The notes beneath the pieces are model-generated. The model worked only from the letters and a program-made list of their open reading frames with translations. It did not search any database and had not been told where the DNA came from. From assembly GCA_002409405.1 (NCBI GenBank), contig DHNG01000001.1:74346-126839 (forward strand): a DNA stretch of 52,494 nt, read 5' to 3'. The DNA comes from Flavobacteriales bacterium UBA5422 (lineage in GTDB: Bacteria > Bacteroidota > Bacteroidia > Flavobacteriales_D > Crocinitomicaceae). Shown here piece after piece: positions 42,841 through 51,562 of this stretch; the stretch's first letter is position 1; each line of letters opens with the position of its first letter. The position numbers were made by a program, and so were the translations under genes.

Positions 42841-44930
42841 TTCAACTTCCGGATTCCCATTTCGTAAAGTGCAAAGCTGATCAAATCAGCATTTTCACCG
42901 ATTACCTGTTCTGTTGAACGTCCTGCTCCGTGTCCTGCATTCACCTCAATTCTTACTAAAATAGGATTGTTACACCCTTGCTTGTCTTGTAACTCTGCAC
43001 CGAATTTGAACGAGTGTGCCGGAACCACACGATCATCGTGATCACTGGTAATGATCATGGTGGACGGATAACACGTTCCTTTTTTTACATTGTGTACCGG
43101 AGAATAAGCATTCAGGTACTCAAACATTTCTTTACTGTCTTCTGCTGTTCCATAATCGTATGCCCATCCTGCACCGGCTGTAAACTTATTATAGCGTAAC
43201 ATATCCAGTACACCTACACCCGGGAATGCAACTTTTGCAAGATCCGGACGCATGGTCATCGTCGCTCCGACAAGTAAACCACCGTTTGAACGACCGGAAA
43301 TCGCCATGTATTCTTTGGAAGTATATCCTTTTTTCTGCAAGTATTCCCCAGCTGCGATGAAGTCCTCAAATACGTTTTTCTTTTCCATCTTCGTTCCTGC
43401 ATCGTGCCATTTTTTACCATATTCACCTCCTCCGCGAATGTTGGGGACAGCATAAATACCACCGTTTTCCATCCAGATCGCATTAACGACAGAAAAAGAA
43501 GGTTGCAGACTGATGTTAAATCCTCCATATGAATAAAGAATAGTAGGATTTTTACCATCCAACTTGATTCCTTTCTTGTAGCTGATCATCATCGGGATTT
43601 TTGTTCCGTCTTTGGAAGTGTAAAACACTTGCTCAGAAACATAGTCTGCCGGATTAAATTTCACATTTGGCCGCTGGTACACCTCTGATTTACCTGTTTC
43701 CACATTGAATTTGTAGATTGTACCGGGAGTAATGTAATTCGTAAATGAATAATACAAATCCTTTTGCTTGAGTTTACCTCCGAATCCACCTGCAGTTCCG
43801 TTACCCGGCAACTCAATCGTGCGGATCAACGCGCCATTATAATCCAGTTGACGTACATACGAAAGGGCATCTTTCATGTATTTTGCAAAGATGTATCCAC
43901 CACCTGTGGAAACTGTCAGTACGTTTTCTGTCTCGGAAATCACATCGATCCATTTTTCCGGATGGTTGATGTCAAATTTCTGGAGTTTGTTGTTCGGTGC
44001 ATTTTTATCGGTCAATACGTAAATAAAATCACCTTTTGTGTCAATAATTCCCGAACTGCAATCGTATCCTTTCTGGATCGTAATGAAATCTGTTTTGTTT
44101 TTCAGATCCTTGATGTACAATTCATTTCCATAGGTAGTATTGGAAGCAGAAACAATGAGAAAACGTTCGTCATCGGAAAGATAGGCTCCTAAATAACGTC
44201 TTTTGAAATCAGATCCGCCGATAATCAATTGATCTTGTTTTTGTTTTGTTCCCAACGTGTGAAAATACACTTTGTGCGTATCTGTTTGTGCTGAAAGCTC
44301 ACTTCCTTGCGGTTTGTCGTAGCTCGAATAATAAAACCCTTCATCACCTTGCCAGGCAATTCCTGAGAATTTGATATCGACAAGTGTATCACCGATTTGT
44401 TGTTTCGTCACAGCATCAATGACGATGATTTTATTCCAGTCACTTCCCCCTTCGGAAATCGCATACGCTGCAAGTGTGCCTTTTTTGTTGAAAGACAAGT
44501 TACTCAACGAAGTCGTTCCTTTTGCGGAGAATTTATTCGGATCCAGAAATACTTCTTCCTTTCCCGTTTTATCTTTTCGGTACAAAACAGATTGTGCCTG
44601 CAATCCGTCGTTTTTGTAATAATAGACATAATCACCTTCTTCAAACGGAGCACTGATCTTTTCATAATTCCATTTGTCGCGCAATTGATTTCGGATCTCT
44701 TCGCGGAACGGAATTTTACTCAGGTAATCGTTCGTGAACTGAACTTCCCGTTGCACCCAGTCTTTGGTATCTTCTGCCCGGTCATCTTCCAACCAGCGGT
44801 AAGGGTCCTGAACGGTGACACCGAAATATTCATCCGAATGATCCACCTTCTTTGTGGTTGGATAAGTATGTTGGGAATAACAGGTAATTGAAGTCATTGC
44901 AAGTGATAGCGTAAAAAGTTTTGCAGCCAT
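42837..44930 (-). CDS. Prolyl oligopeptidase (S9A family), exported
   Basis: A 697-residue serine peptidase. The first 20 residues (MAAKLFTLSLAMTSITCYSQ) look like a signal peptide, placing it in the periplasm or outside. The seven-bladed propeller domain follows HSDEYFGVTVQDPYRWLEDD (31-50), a diagnostic start of the S9A family. The alpha/beta hydrolase domain (from about 430) has the nucleophile S548 in ISGRSNGGLL, then TSDHDDRVVPAHSFKF with the catalytic Asp, and NAGHGAG with the His. These enzymes cut short peptides after proline. Length is normal for the family. An exact -7 motif lies 18 bases upstream of the ATG. The gene is divergent from the copper genes. Confidence 0.94.
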   Translation of the reverse strand: MAAKLFTLSLAMTSITCYSQHTYPTTKKVDHSDEYFGVTVQDPYRWLEDDRAEDTKDWVQREVQFTNDYLSKIPFREEIRNQLRDKWNYEKISAPFEEGDYVYYYKNDGLQAQSVLYRKDKTGKEEVFLDPNKFSAKGTTSLSNLSFNKKGTLAAYAISEGGSDWNKIIVIDAVTKQQIGDTLVDIKFSGIAWQGDEGFYYSSYDKPQGSELSAQTDTHKVYFHTLGTKQKQDQLIIGGSDFKRRYLGAYLSDDERFLIVSASNTTYGNELYIKDLKNKTDFITIQKGYDCSSGIIDTKGDFIYVLTDKNAPNNKLQKFDINHPEKWIDVISETENVLTVSTGGGYIFAKYMKDALSYVRQLDYNGALIRTIELPGNGTAGGFGGKLKQKDLYYSFTNYITPGTIYKFNVETGKSEVYQRPNVKFNPADYVSEQVFYTSKDGTKIPMMISYKKGIKLDGKNPTILYSYGGFNISLQPSFSVVNAIWMENGGIYAVPNIRGGGEYGKKWHDAGTKMEKKNVFEDFIAAGEYLQKKGYTSKEYMAISGRSNGGLLVGATMTMRPDLAKVAFPGVGVLDMLRYNKFTAGAGWAYDYGTAEDSKEMFEYLNAYSPVHNVKKGTCYPSTMIITSDHDDRVVPAHSFKFGAELQDKQGCNNPILVRIEVNAGHGAGRSTEQVIGENADLISFALYEMGIRKLK

Positions 44931-44947
44931 TTTGTTTTAGATTTCTT

Positions 44948-44955
44948 CAAAAATA
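44948..44955 (-). promoter_or_regulatory. -7 promoter motif for the S9 peptidase
   Basis: TATTTTTG on the minus strand matches TAnnTTTG exactly and lies 17 bases before the peptidase ATG. Confidence 0.5.
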
Positions 44956-45028
44956 CAAATTATTTTTCAGCTTCAAATCATGTAACGATTCAGCAAAATC
45001 ATGTAATAGATTTTCCCTGTTCCCTGTG

Positions 45029-45036
45029 TAATTTTG
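45029..45036 (+). promoter_or_regulatory. -7 promoter motif for the copper operon
   Basis: TAATTTTG matches TAnnTTTG exactly and lies 21 bases before the ATG at 45058. I see no MerR-type dyad with long spacer next to it, so any metal control is not visible. Confidence 0.5.
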
Positions 45037-45057
45037 TAATTCAAAATAGTAATTAGT

Positions 45058-45459
45058 ATGACAACAATAAAAATTCCTTTGACCATCGACATTGTTGCAG
45101 AACAGTTGAAACAAATCCAGCAAATCGAAGGTGTAACAGAAGTAAGAGTAACAGATGATAACCAGTTGATTGTCGTTGCAGAAAATGATGAAAGCGGTGT
45201 TATTTCGCAAGTTTTAGATAAAATCAACGATTTTGATGCCGGATTATCCGTGACAGCGTCTGATTTCCCCGTTGAGAAATTGACGTGTGGTGGCTGTGCT
45301 GCAAGTGCCGAACGGTTGTTAAATAATCAACCCGGAGTAGTAACCGCTTCTGTCAAATTCCCGACCAAATCGGCAAAAATTTATTACCTGCAAAACAAAA
45401 CAACTCCGTTGAAACTAAAAGTTGCATTGGAGCAATTGGGATATGACTTGAAGATTTAA
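45058..45459 (+). CDS. Two-domain HMA protein (putative copper chaperone)
   Basis: A 133-residue cytoplasmic protein. The C-terminal half (about 72-133) is a standard heavy-metal-associated domain with the metal-binding pair in LTCGGCAASAE, then PGVVTASVKFPTKSAKIYY and LEQLGYDLKI. The N-terminal half (about 1-65) has the same beta-alpha-beta rhythm (IDIVAEQLKQIQQIEGVTEV, DDNQLIVVAEN) but no cysteines, so it looks like a degenerate HMA fold that cannot bind metal by thiols. It lies 46 bases before the CopA gene and has a promoter motif, so the two form an operon. A role in handing copper to CopA is inferred from the family and position. Confidence 0.88.
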   Translation: MTTIKIPLTIDIVAEQLKQIQQIEGVTEVRVTDDNQLIVVAENDESGVISQVLDKINDFDAGLSVTASDFPVEKLTCGGCAASAERLLNNQPGVVTASVKFPTKSAKIYYLQNKTTPLKLKVALEQLGYDLKI

Positions 45460-45505
45460 AGATAACAGTCATTTCAGATATTGAATAAAGACCGGACAAA
45501 AGAAT

Positions 45506-47710
45506 ATGGAAAAGAAAACAGTAACAGTGACCAATATGACCTGCGCGGCATGTGCGGGAAGTGTCGAGCGGTTCTTGAATCACCAGGAAGGCGTTGCGAA
45601 TGCTTCTGTCAATTTTGCCAATGAAAAAGCAGTGATTGAATACAGTGAAGTTACCAGTTTTGATACACTTAAATCAGCTGTTCAGTCCATTGGATATGAT
45701 CTCGTTGCTACCGATTCGGATGCAGGAAAACAACAGGTGTCCCAAACAAAAGAAAACGAGTACCGGAAATTGAAAAGACGGGTTGTGGGAGCAATCCTTC
45801 TGGCTGTTCCGCTGTTCGTCATCGGTATGTTCTTCATGGAAATGCCCTATGCGAATTATAGTATGTGGGCATTGTCCACTCCGATGTTATTCTACTTTGG
45901 ACAACAATTTTTTGTAGGTGCCTGGAAACAATTGAAGCACCGTTCGGCCAACATGGATACACTTGTTGCGATGAGTACCGGAATTGCCTATCTGTTTAGC
46001 GTTTTTAATACGCTGAATCCTCATTTCTGGCATTCCAGAGGAATTCACCCGCATGTGTATTTTGAAGCGGCGGGAATTGTCATTGCATTTATTCTTCTGG
46101 GGAAATTGCTGGAAGAACGGGCAAAAGGCAATACAAGTGCAGCGATTAAAAAATTGATGGGGTTGCAACCTAAAGCGGTGACTGTGATTCTGGAAAGTGG
46201 TGAACAAGTTGAACAATCAGTCAGCACATTGACAAAAAATACCATTGTGTTGGTTAAGCCGGGAGAGCGGATTGCAGTGGACGGTGAAGTTATCGGCGGA
46301 AGTTCGTACGTAGATGAAAGTACCATCAATGGGGAACCAATACCTGTTTCGAAGCAAGCTGGAGATATTGTATTTGCCGGAACAATGAATCAGAAAGGTT
46401 CTTTCCGGTTTCGTGCAGAAAAAGTAGGTGGGGAAACGTTACTGGCACAAATCATCAAAATGGTGGAGGAAGCACAGGGAAGTAAAGCTCCTGTACAAAA
46501 GTTGGTGGATAAAATTGCTGCTGTATTTGTTCCTGCCGTTATCGGTATTGCCCTGTTGAGTTTCATCATATGGATGGTCCTGGGTGGAGCGTATGGATTT
46601 GAACGAGGATTGATCGCTGCGGTAACAGTTTTGGTGATTGCCTGTCCCTGTGCACTTGGTCTGGCAACACCTACAGCAATCATGGTAGGTGTCGGCAAAG
46701 CAGCAGAACGCGGAATTCTGATTAAAGATGCAGAAAGCCTGGAACTGGCACAAAAAATCAATTCGGTTATTTTGGACAAAACTGGAACAATTACTGAAGG
46801 AAAACCTGTTGTAACAGATTTGGAATGGTTCGGGAATTTTTCGCAGGAACGACAAAATATCTTATTCAGTATTGAGCAATCGTCCGAACACCCGCTGGCT
46901 GATGCAATTGTTGCCCGGTTGAAAGAAACAAGCAAGTTTCTGGATGGAATCGAAGTGGAAAACAATTCCGGACAAGGAATTACAGGAAGGGTAAACGGGA
47001 ACGCATATTTTCTGGGAAATGAACGATTAATGCAACAACAGGGAATTGATGTTTCGGATGAACAAGCAGTGTGGATCAAACAACGATTGGAAAAAGCACA
47101 GACGGTTGTCTTGTTTGCTGATAATATACGGGTACTGGGAGTGCTTTCCATTGCTGATCGGATAAAAGAAACATCTGCTGCTGCGATCAGTGAATTGCAT
47201 CAAAGAGGTATTAAGGTTGTGATGTTGACAGGGGACAATCCTCAGACAGCAAGAGCAGTTGCCGAAGAGTTGAGAATTGATACCTACCATGCAAATGTGC
47301 TTCCGGCTGAAAAGGCGCACTATGTACGCGAATTGCAGGAAAAGGGTGAAATCGTTGCAATGGTCGGAGATGGAATCAATGACAGTAACGCCTTGGCGCA
47401 GGCAGATGTGAGCATCGCAATGGGAAAAGGAAGTGATATCGCAATGGATGTAGCCAAAATGACTATTATTTCATCTGATTTGCTGAAAATTTCCGAAGCA
47501 ATCCGGCTCTCAAAGCAAACAAGTACTGCAATCAAACAAAATTTATTCTGGGCATTTATCTACAACCTGATCGGAATTCCGATTGCAGCAGGAATTTTGT
47601 ACCCGTTCAACGGCTTTTTACTGGATCCAATGTGGGCTGGTGCTGCAATGGCATTTAGTTCAGTAAGTGTTGTAATGAATAGTTTATTGTTAAAAATTAA
47701 GCGAGTTTGA
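45506..47710 (+). CDS. copA: Copper-exporting P1B-type ATPase
   Basis: A 734-residue ATPase. One N-terminal HMA domain (1-68) has MTCAAC with C13 and C16. Eight membrane spans are visible; the sixth holds the copper-path motif CPC (380-382). The actuator loop has DESTINGEPIPVSKQAGD, the phosphorylated aspartate is D424 in DKTGTITEGKP, the nucleotide-binding HP motif is SSEHPLADAIV, and the hinge is VGDGINDSNALAQADVSIAMG. The final spans contain YNLIGIPIAAG and MWAGAAMAFSSVSVVMNS, with the residues that define P1B-1 (monovalent copper) pumps. It exports Cu(I) from the cytoplasm. It follows the HMA protein gene in one operon; no copper-responsive repressor gene is next to it. Confidence 0.95.
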   Translation: MEKKTVTVTNMTCAACAGSVERFLNHQEGVANASVNFANEKAVIEYSEVTSFDTLKSAVQSIGYDLVATDSDAGKQQVSQTKENEYRKLKRRVVGAILLAVPLFVIGMFFMEMPYANYSMWALSTPMLFYFGQQFFVGAWKQLKHRSANMDTLVAMSTGIAYLFSVFNTLNPHFWHSRGIHPHVYFEAAGIVIAFILLGKLLEERAKGNTSAAIKKLMGLQPKAVTVILESGEQVEQSVSTLTKNTIVLVKPGERIAVDGEVIGGSSYVDESTINGEPIPVSKQAGDIVFAGTMNQKGSFRFRAEKVGGETLLAQIIKMVEEAQGSKAPVQKLVDKIAAVFVPAVIGIALLSFIIWMVLGGAYGFERGLIAAVTVLVIACPCALGLATPTAIMVGVGKAAERGILIKDAESLELAQKINSVILDKTGTITEGKPVVTDLEWFGNFSQERQNILFSIEQSSEHPLADAIVARLKETSKFLDGIEVENNSGQGITGRVNGNAYFLGNERLMQQQGIDVSDEQAVWIKQRLEKAQTVVLFADNIRVLGVLSIADRIKETSAAAISELHQRGIKVVMLTGDNPQTARAVAEELRIDTYHANVLPAEKAHYVRELQEKGEIVAMVGDGINDSNALAQADVSIAMGKGSDIAMDVAKMTIISSDLLKISEAIRLSKQTSTAIKQNLFWAFIYNLIGIPIAAGILYPFNGFLLDPMWAGAAMAFSSVSVVMNSLLLKIKRV

Positions 47711-47792
47711 TCTAAAAATTAAAAAAAATTAAAATTCAGGAGCCACTGTCGGGAATAAATTTACGTCTATATGATGTAAAAATGTATTTTAA

Positions 47793-50700
47793 ATGAAAAA
47801 ACTAACGACAGCGATATTAATTTCATTAATTACATCACTCGCATATACCCAGCAGACAACCATTTCTTTTGGACCTGGAAGCAACAACCAGACATTTAGT
47901 ACATGTAATGGATTTATCATAGACTCAGGAGGACAGGGAGGATCCGGTTACTCGAATAATGAAGATGTTGTGATAACTGTTTGCCCTGACAACCCGGGTG
48001 ATATTGTAAATGTTGTGTTCAACTTGTTTAATCTCAGTAATGTTGACGACAATCCTGCCCCCAATGTTACGAATGTTGATTATATGGATGTATATGATGG
48101 AACTTCCACTGGGGCTACGCATATGGGTACCTATTCCGGGACTCAGCTTTCAGGGGTGATCATCCAACCGACAGAATTGAATCCAACAGGTTGTCTCACA
48201 TTTCGTTTTCGCTCAAATAGTGCAGGTACAGGAAATTTTGCTGCTGCGGTAACCTGCAAAACACCTTGCTCGAACCCAATGGCGGTAGGAGCCATCATAG
48301 GTGGAATTACCCCTGACTCTATCAGGGTTTGTATCGGTGATGTGGTCTCGTTTACAGATAATGGGTCATACGGACAACCGGGATTTGCCATTGAAAGTTA
48401 CGCATGGGATTTCATGGACGGAACCACAGCGCTAGGCCCTCAGGCTTCCCATAGCTTTGATAATCCGGGTATGTACATCGTACAATTGACGGTAAAAGAC
48501 AACAATACAGACACAGCGTGTTACAATACCAACTTAACGGAATTGAGGGTCCTGGTTGCCACAGAACCGGACTTTTCACCGTTGCCAACAGAAATTGATT
48601 TGTGTATAGGTGAGTCCTATTCTATTACGGCTTATCCGGATGACTATGAAGTAGAATGGCAGGGATTCCCGGGTTCTACAACTGTAGATGACGGATGTAT
48701 TACGGATGACCTGCTGGGAGTACAACAATCCATTCCTTTATTACAGACAGGTTTTGAGTCCGGAACACAGATCACAAGTGCTTCGGATATTGTAAGTATA
48801 TGCATGGAAATGGAACACTCATTCATTGGAGACCTCTTGATTACGCTGACGTGTCCGACCGGGCAGAATGTTATTTTGCACCAACAGGGCGGTGGTGGCG
48901 TAAATTTAGGGGTAGCTGTACAGGATGATAACGTCGATTGCAGCATTCCTGAAACGATGGGAACACCTTTTAGCTATTGCTTTACTCCAACTGCTAACCA
49001 AACCTGGGTACAGGCTGTTAATGCGGGTGCAGCTAACGGAAACATTCTTCCCGCAGGAGATTATGCTCCTATCGGTTCATTAAGCAACTTAGTCGGTTGC
49101 CCTACAAATGGTACCTGGTCGCTGAATGTGACGGACCTGTGGGCGGCAGATGATGGAACCGTGTTTTCATTCTCTTTGAACTTAAACCCCGACTTCTACC
49201 CGGATGAAATTTCGTTTAAACCTGAGATCGGACACTCTGCCGATTCTTCTTTCTGGAGCACCGGAACCTCGATACCTTATGCGCTTTCGAACCAGAACAG
49301 CACAATAACATTAACTCCGGATAATCCTGGACAATACATGATTACCTTTCACGCCATTGACGACTTTGGTTGTGAAAACACACACGATGTGTTGGTGAAT
49401 GTCAATGAACTGGCAGTCGTAAACTTAGGCAACGATACATTGGTTTGTGAAGGAAATAACATCCAACTGGATCCGTCCATTGTCTGGCCGCCAACTCCTT
49501 GTAATTACACATTGGTATTGATCGATTCGTGGGGAGACGGATGGGAGGGGAACACCATGACCCTCAACGTGAATGGCAACATGTCTAATTATACCGTTCC
49601 GCCAGGAGGATCTGAGAATTCCATTCCTTTTACAGTAAATAACGGACAAACATATACAACTACATTCAACGCAACTGGTTTTTCTGTAAGTGAATGTTCT
49701 TACCGCATTCTGGATGAAGATGGAACTGTTGTTTACCAGTCTGCTGGTAACTTATCCGGTAATAGCATGACATTCACGGCAAACTGTATCCCTTCGTATG
49801 AGTATACATGGACGCCGGAAACGAACCTTTCGAACGGGAGTATTGAAAATCCGGTCTGGTCTCCACAGGGAGCCGAAACAATTACGCTAACTATTAATCC
49901 GGCCGGGCACCCGCTTTGCGTAAGTTCGGACAGCATTGCCATTGTGGTAATTCCTCCACCATATGCGGGTGAGGATAGCTCACTGGTGGTCTGTTCCCAA
50001 GACGCACCGGTAGACCTGTTTACATTGTTATCCAACAACCCTCAGGTAGGTGGTGTCTGGAAAAATCCGCAGGGACAGGTAATTACAATGCCTTTCGATC
50101 CGGCTGTGATGCCTTCGGGAAATTATACTTATACAATCGGTGCCGCCGACTGCCAGGACCAGGCAATTGTTGCGGTAGATGTAACCGATACTGAAATTAC
50201 GGATCATGTTATTATTGATTCTGATTGTAACAGCAAGCCAAACGGTTCCATTACCGTTACAGGAACGGCAATTGATTATTACAGCCTGAACGGAGGCCCC
50301 CAGGTCAATGCTACTTCTCCATTCACAATTGATAGTTTACTTACGGGAGATTATGTCTTGGATGTGTATTCAGCAGGAGGATGTACAGACCAGTTAACGT
50401 TCAGCGTTGAAGAACCTGATCCGCTGACAATTCCATTTATTTCTCCCGATACGCTGATATGTAGAGAAGGTGCGGCAACATTGACAGCAACAGGTGCGGG
50501 AGGAAGTAGTGCCTATTCATATACATGGTCGTTAAACGGGGTCATTGTAGGAAATACCCAAACGATCACTGTAGCTCCGGGAGCAGGATCTCACAATTAT
50601 TGCGTCACATTATCTGAAGCGTGCGGCTCACCAACCGCGACAGCATGTACGAATGTATCGATTGAAGAAGAGATCATACCTGCGTTGTTGCCTGATTTCC

Positions 50701-51473
50701 CTGAAGGGTGTGAAGCACACAGCGTCATCTTTGAGAATTTGTCAAATGGAAGCATTGATTCGGTCTTCATTGCTTTTGGAGACGGGACAAAAGACACCAT
50801 TATTCTTGGAAACGGATCGTTTGGACATACCTACCAGTCATATGGATTATATACAGTTGAAATGGAAGTGATTTCGTCTCTGGGTTGTTATTACAGCAAT
50901 ACCTTTACTGATTTTATCACTGTATATCCTGTACCTGATGCAAACTTCAACGCTTCTCCGATGCCTGTAAGCATGTTTGATCCAACGGTGCATCTGACAG
51001 ATATTTCAACAGGAAACATCGACCAGTACCAGTGGGTAATGCCGGGTGCCAATCCACCTTATTCTTCACTTCAATCACCGAAGATCACGTACCCGCAGGG
51101 AGAAACGGGTGTGTATCCGATAACCCTTTATGTAACAACGGAATATGGTTGTACAGATTCAATTACGAAAAATGTGGAAGTTATCAATGATGTAATGCTG
51201 TTCGCTCCCAATACATTTACCCCGGATGGAGATGAATTTAATCAGACATGGAAAGTTTACATTCAGGGAATAGATGATTATTCCTTCCATTTGCAGATTT
51301 ATAACAGATGGGGAGAACTGATATTTGAGTCGTATGATCGGGATTTCGGATGGGACGGTACATTCAATGGAAAAATTGTTCAATCAGGTTCTTACACATG
51401 GACGATCTCTGCTCGTGATTTGTACAATGACAAGAAATATACGTTCAATGGGCATGTGAGCATACTGAGATAA
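47793..51473 (+). CDS. Large multi-domain surface protein with gliding-motility-associated C-terminus (type B)
   Basis: A 1226-residue exported protein. After a signal peptide (1-19, AYTQQ) comes a CUB-like domain (about 22-150) with VDYMDVYDGTSTGATHMG. A PKD domain follows (about 165-255, SYAWDFMDGTTALGPQASHS). A proprotein-convertase P-like domain (about 300-470) has SFIGDLLITLTCPTGQNVIL and TWSLNVTDLWAADDGTVFSF. Several immunoglobulin-like and PKD units then lead to a CHU_C domain at the end (about 1130-1226): FAPNTFTPDGDEFNQTW, IYNRWGELIFES, GWDGTFNGKIVQSGSYTW. The CHU_C end is the type B type IX secretion signal. The product is probably bound to the surface or released, with unknown binding targets. 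Best upstream element is TAAATTTA at 47756-47763, one base off the -7 consensus. Confidence 0.92.
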   Translation: MKKLTTAILISLITSLAYTQQTTISFGPGSNNQTFSTCNGFIIDSGGQGGSGYSNNEDVVITVCPDNPGDIVNVVFNLFNLSNVDDNPAPNVTNVDYMDVYDGTSTGATHMGTYSGTQLSGVIIQPTELNPTGCLTFRFRSNSAGTGNFAAAVTCKTPCSNPMAVGAIIGGITPDSIRVCIGDVVSFTDNGSYGQPGFAIESYAWDFMDGTTALGPQASHSFDNPGMYIVQLTVKDNNTDTACYNTNLTELRVLVATEPDFSPLPTEIDLCIGESYSITAYPDDYEVEWQGFPGSTTVDDGCITDDLLGVQQSIPLLQTGFESGTQITSASDIVSICMEMEHSFIGDLLITLTCPTGQNVILHQQGGGGVNLGVAVQDDNVDCSIPETMGTPFSYCFTPTANQTWVQAVNAGAANGNILPAGDYAPIGSLSNLVGCPTNGTWSLNVTDLWAADDGTVFSFSLNLNPDFYPDEISFKPEIGHSADSSFWSTGTSIPYALSNQNSTITLTPDNPGQYMITFHAIDDFGCENTHDVLVNVNELAVVNLGNDTLVCEGNNIQLDPSIVWPPTPCNYTLVLIDSWGDGWEGNTMTLNVNGNMSNYTVPPGGSENSIPFTVNNGQTYTTTFNATGFSVSECSYRILDEDGTVVYQSAGNLSGNSMTFTANCIPSYEYTWTPETNLSNGSIENPVWSPQGAETITLTINPAGHPLCVSSDSIAIVVIPPPYAGEDSSLVVCSQDAPVDLFTLLSNNPQVGGVWKNPQGQVITMPFDPAVMPSGNYTYTIGAADCQDQAIVAVDVTDTEITDHVIIDSDCNSKPNGSITVTGTAIDYYSLNGGPQVNATSPFTIDSLLTGDYVLDVYSAGGCTDQLTFSVEEPDPLTIPFISPDTLICREGAATLTATGAGGSSAYSYTWSLNGVIVGNTQTITVAPGAGSHNYCVTLSEACGSPTATACTNVSIEEEIIPALLPDFPEGCEAHSVIFENLSNGSIDSVFIAFGDGTKDTIILGNGSFGHTYQSYGLYTVEMEVISSLGCYYSNTFTDFITVYPVPDANFNASPMPVSMFDPTVHLTDISTGNIDQYQWVMPGANPPYSSLQSPKITYPQGETGVYPITLYVTTEYGCTDSITKNVEVINDVMLFAPNTFTPDGDEFNQTWKVYIQGIDDYSFHLQIYNRWGELIFESYDRDFGWDGTFNGKIVQSGSYTWTISARDLYNDKKYTFNGHVSILR

Positions 51474-51537
51474 GCTAAAAAGTTTAAAAAGTGTAAAAAA
51501 CCGTCAGTATAGTTAGGCGAATATCGATTCCCTTCGC

Positions 51538-51545
51538 TAAATTTG
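51538..51545 (+). promoter_or_regulatory. -7 promoter motif for the SGNH-like protein
   Basis: TAAATTTG matches TAnnTTTG exactly, 17 bases before the GTG start at 51563, and supports that start. Confidence 0.5.
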
Positions 51546-51562
51546 TGCTTTTCTTTTGAGAA

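Noticed and set aside
46390..47151. 253-codon open frame on the minus strand inside copA
   Set aside because: It is antisense to a fully intact ATPase, has low-complexity serine/threonine-rich translation, and no family features; a shadow of the codon pattern.
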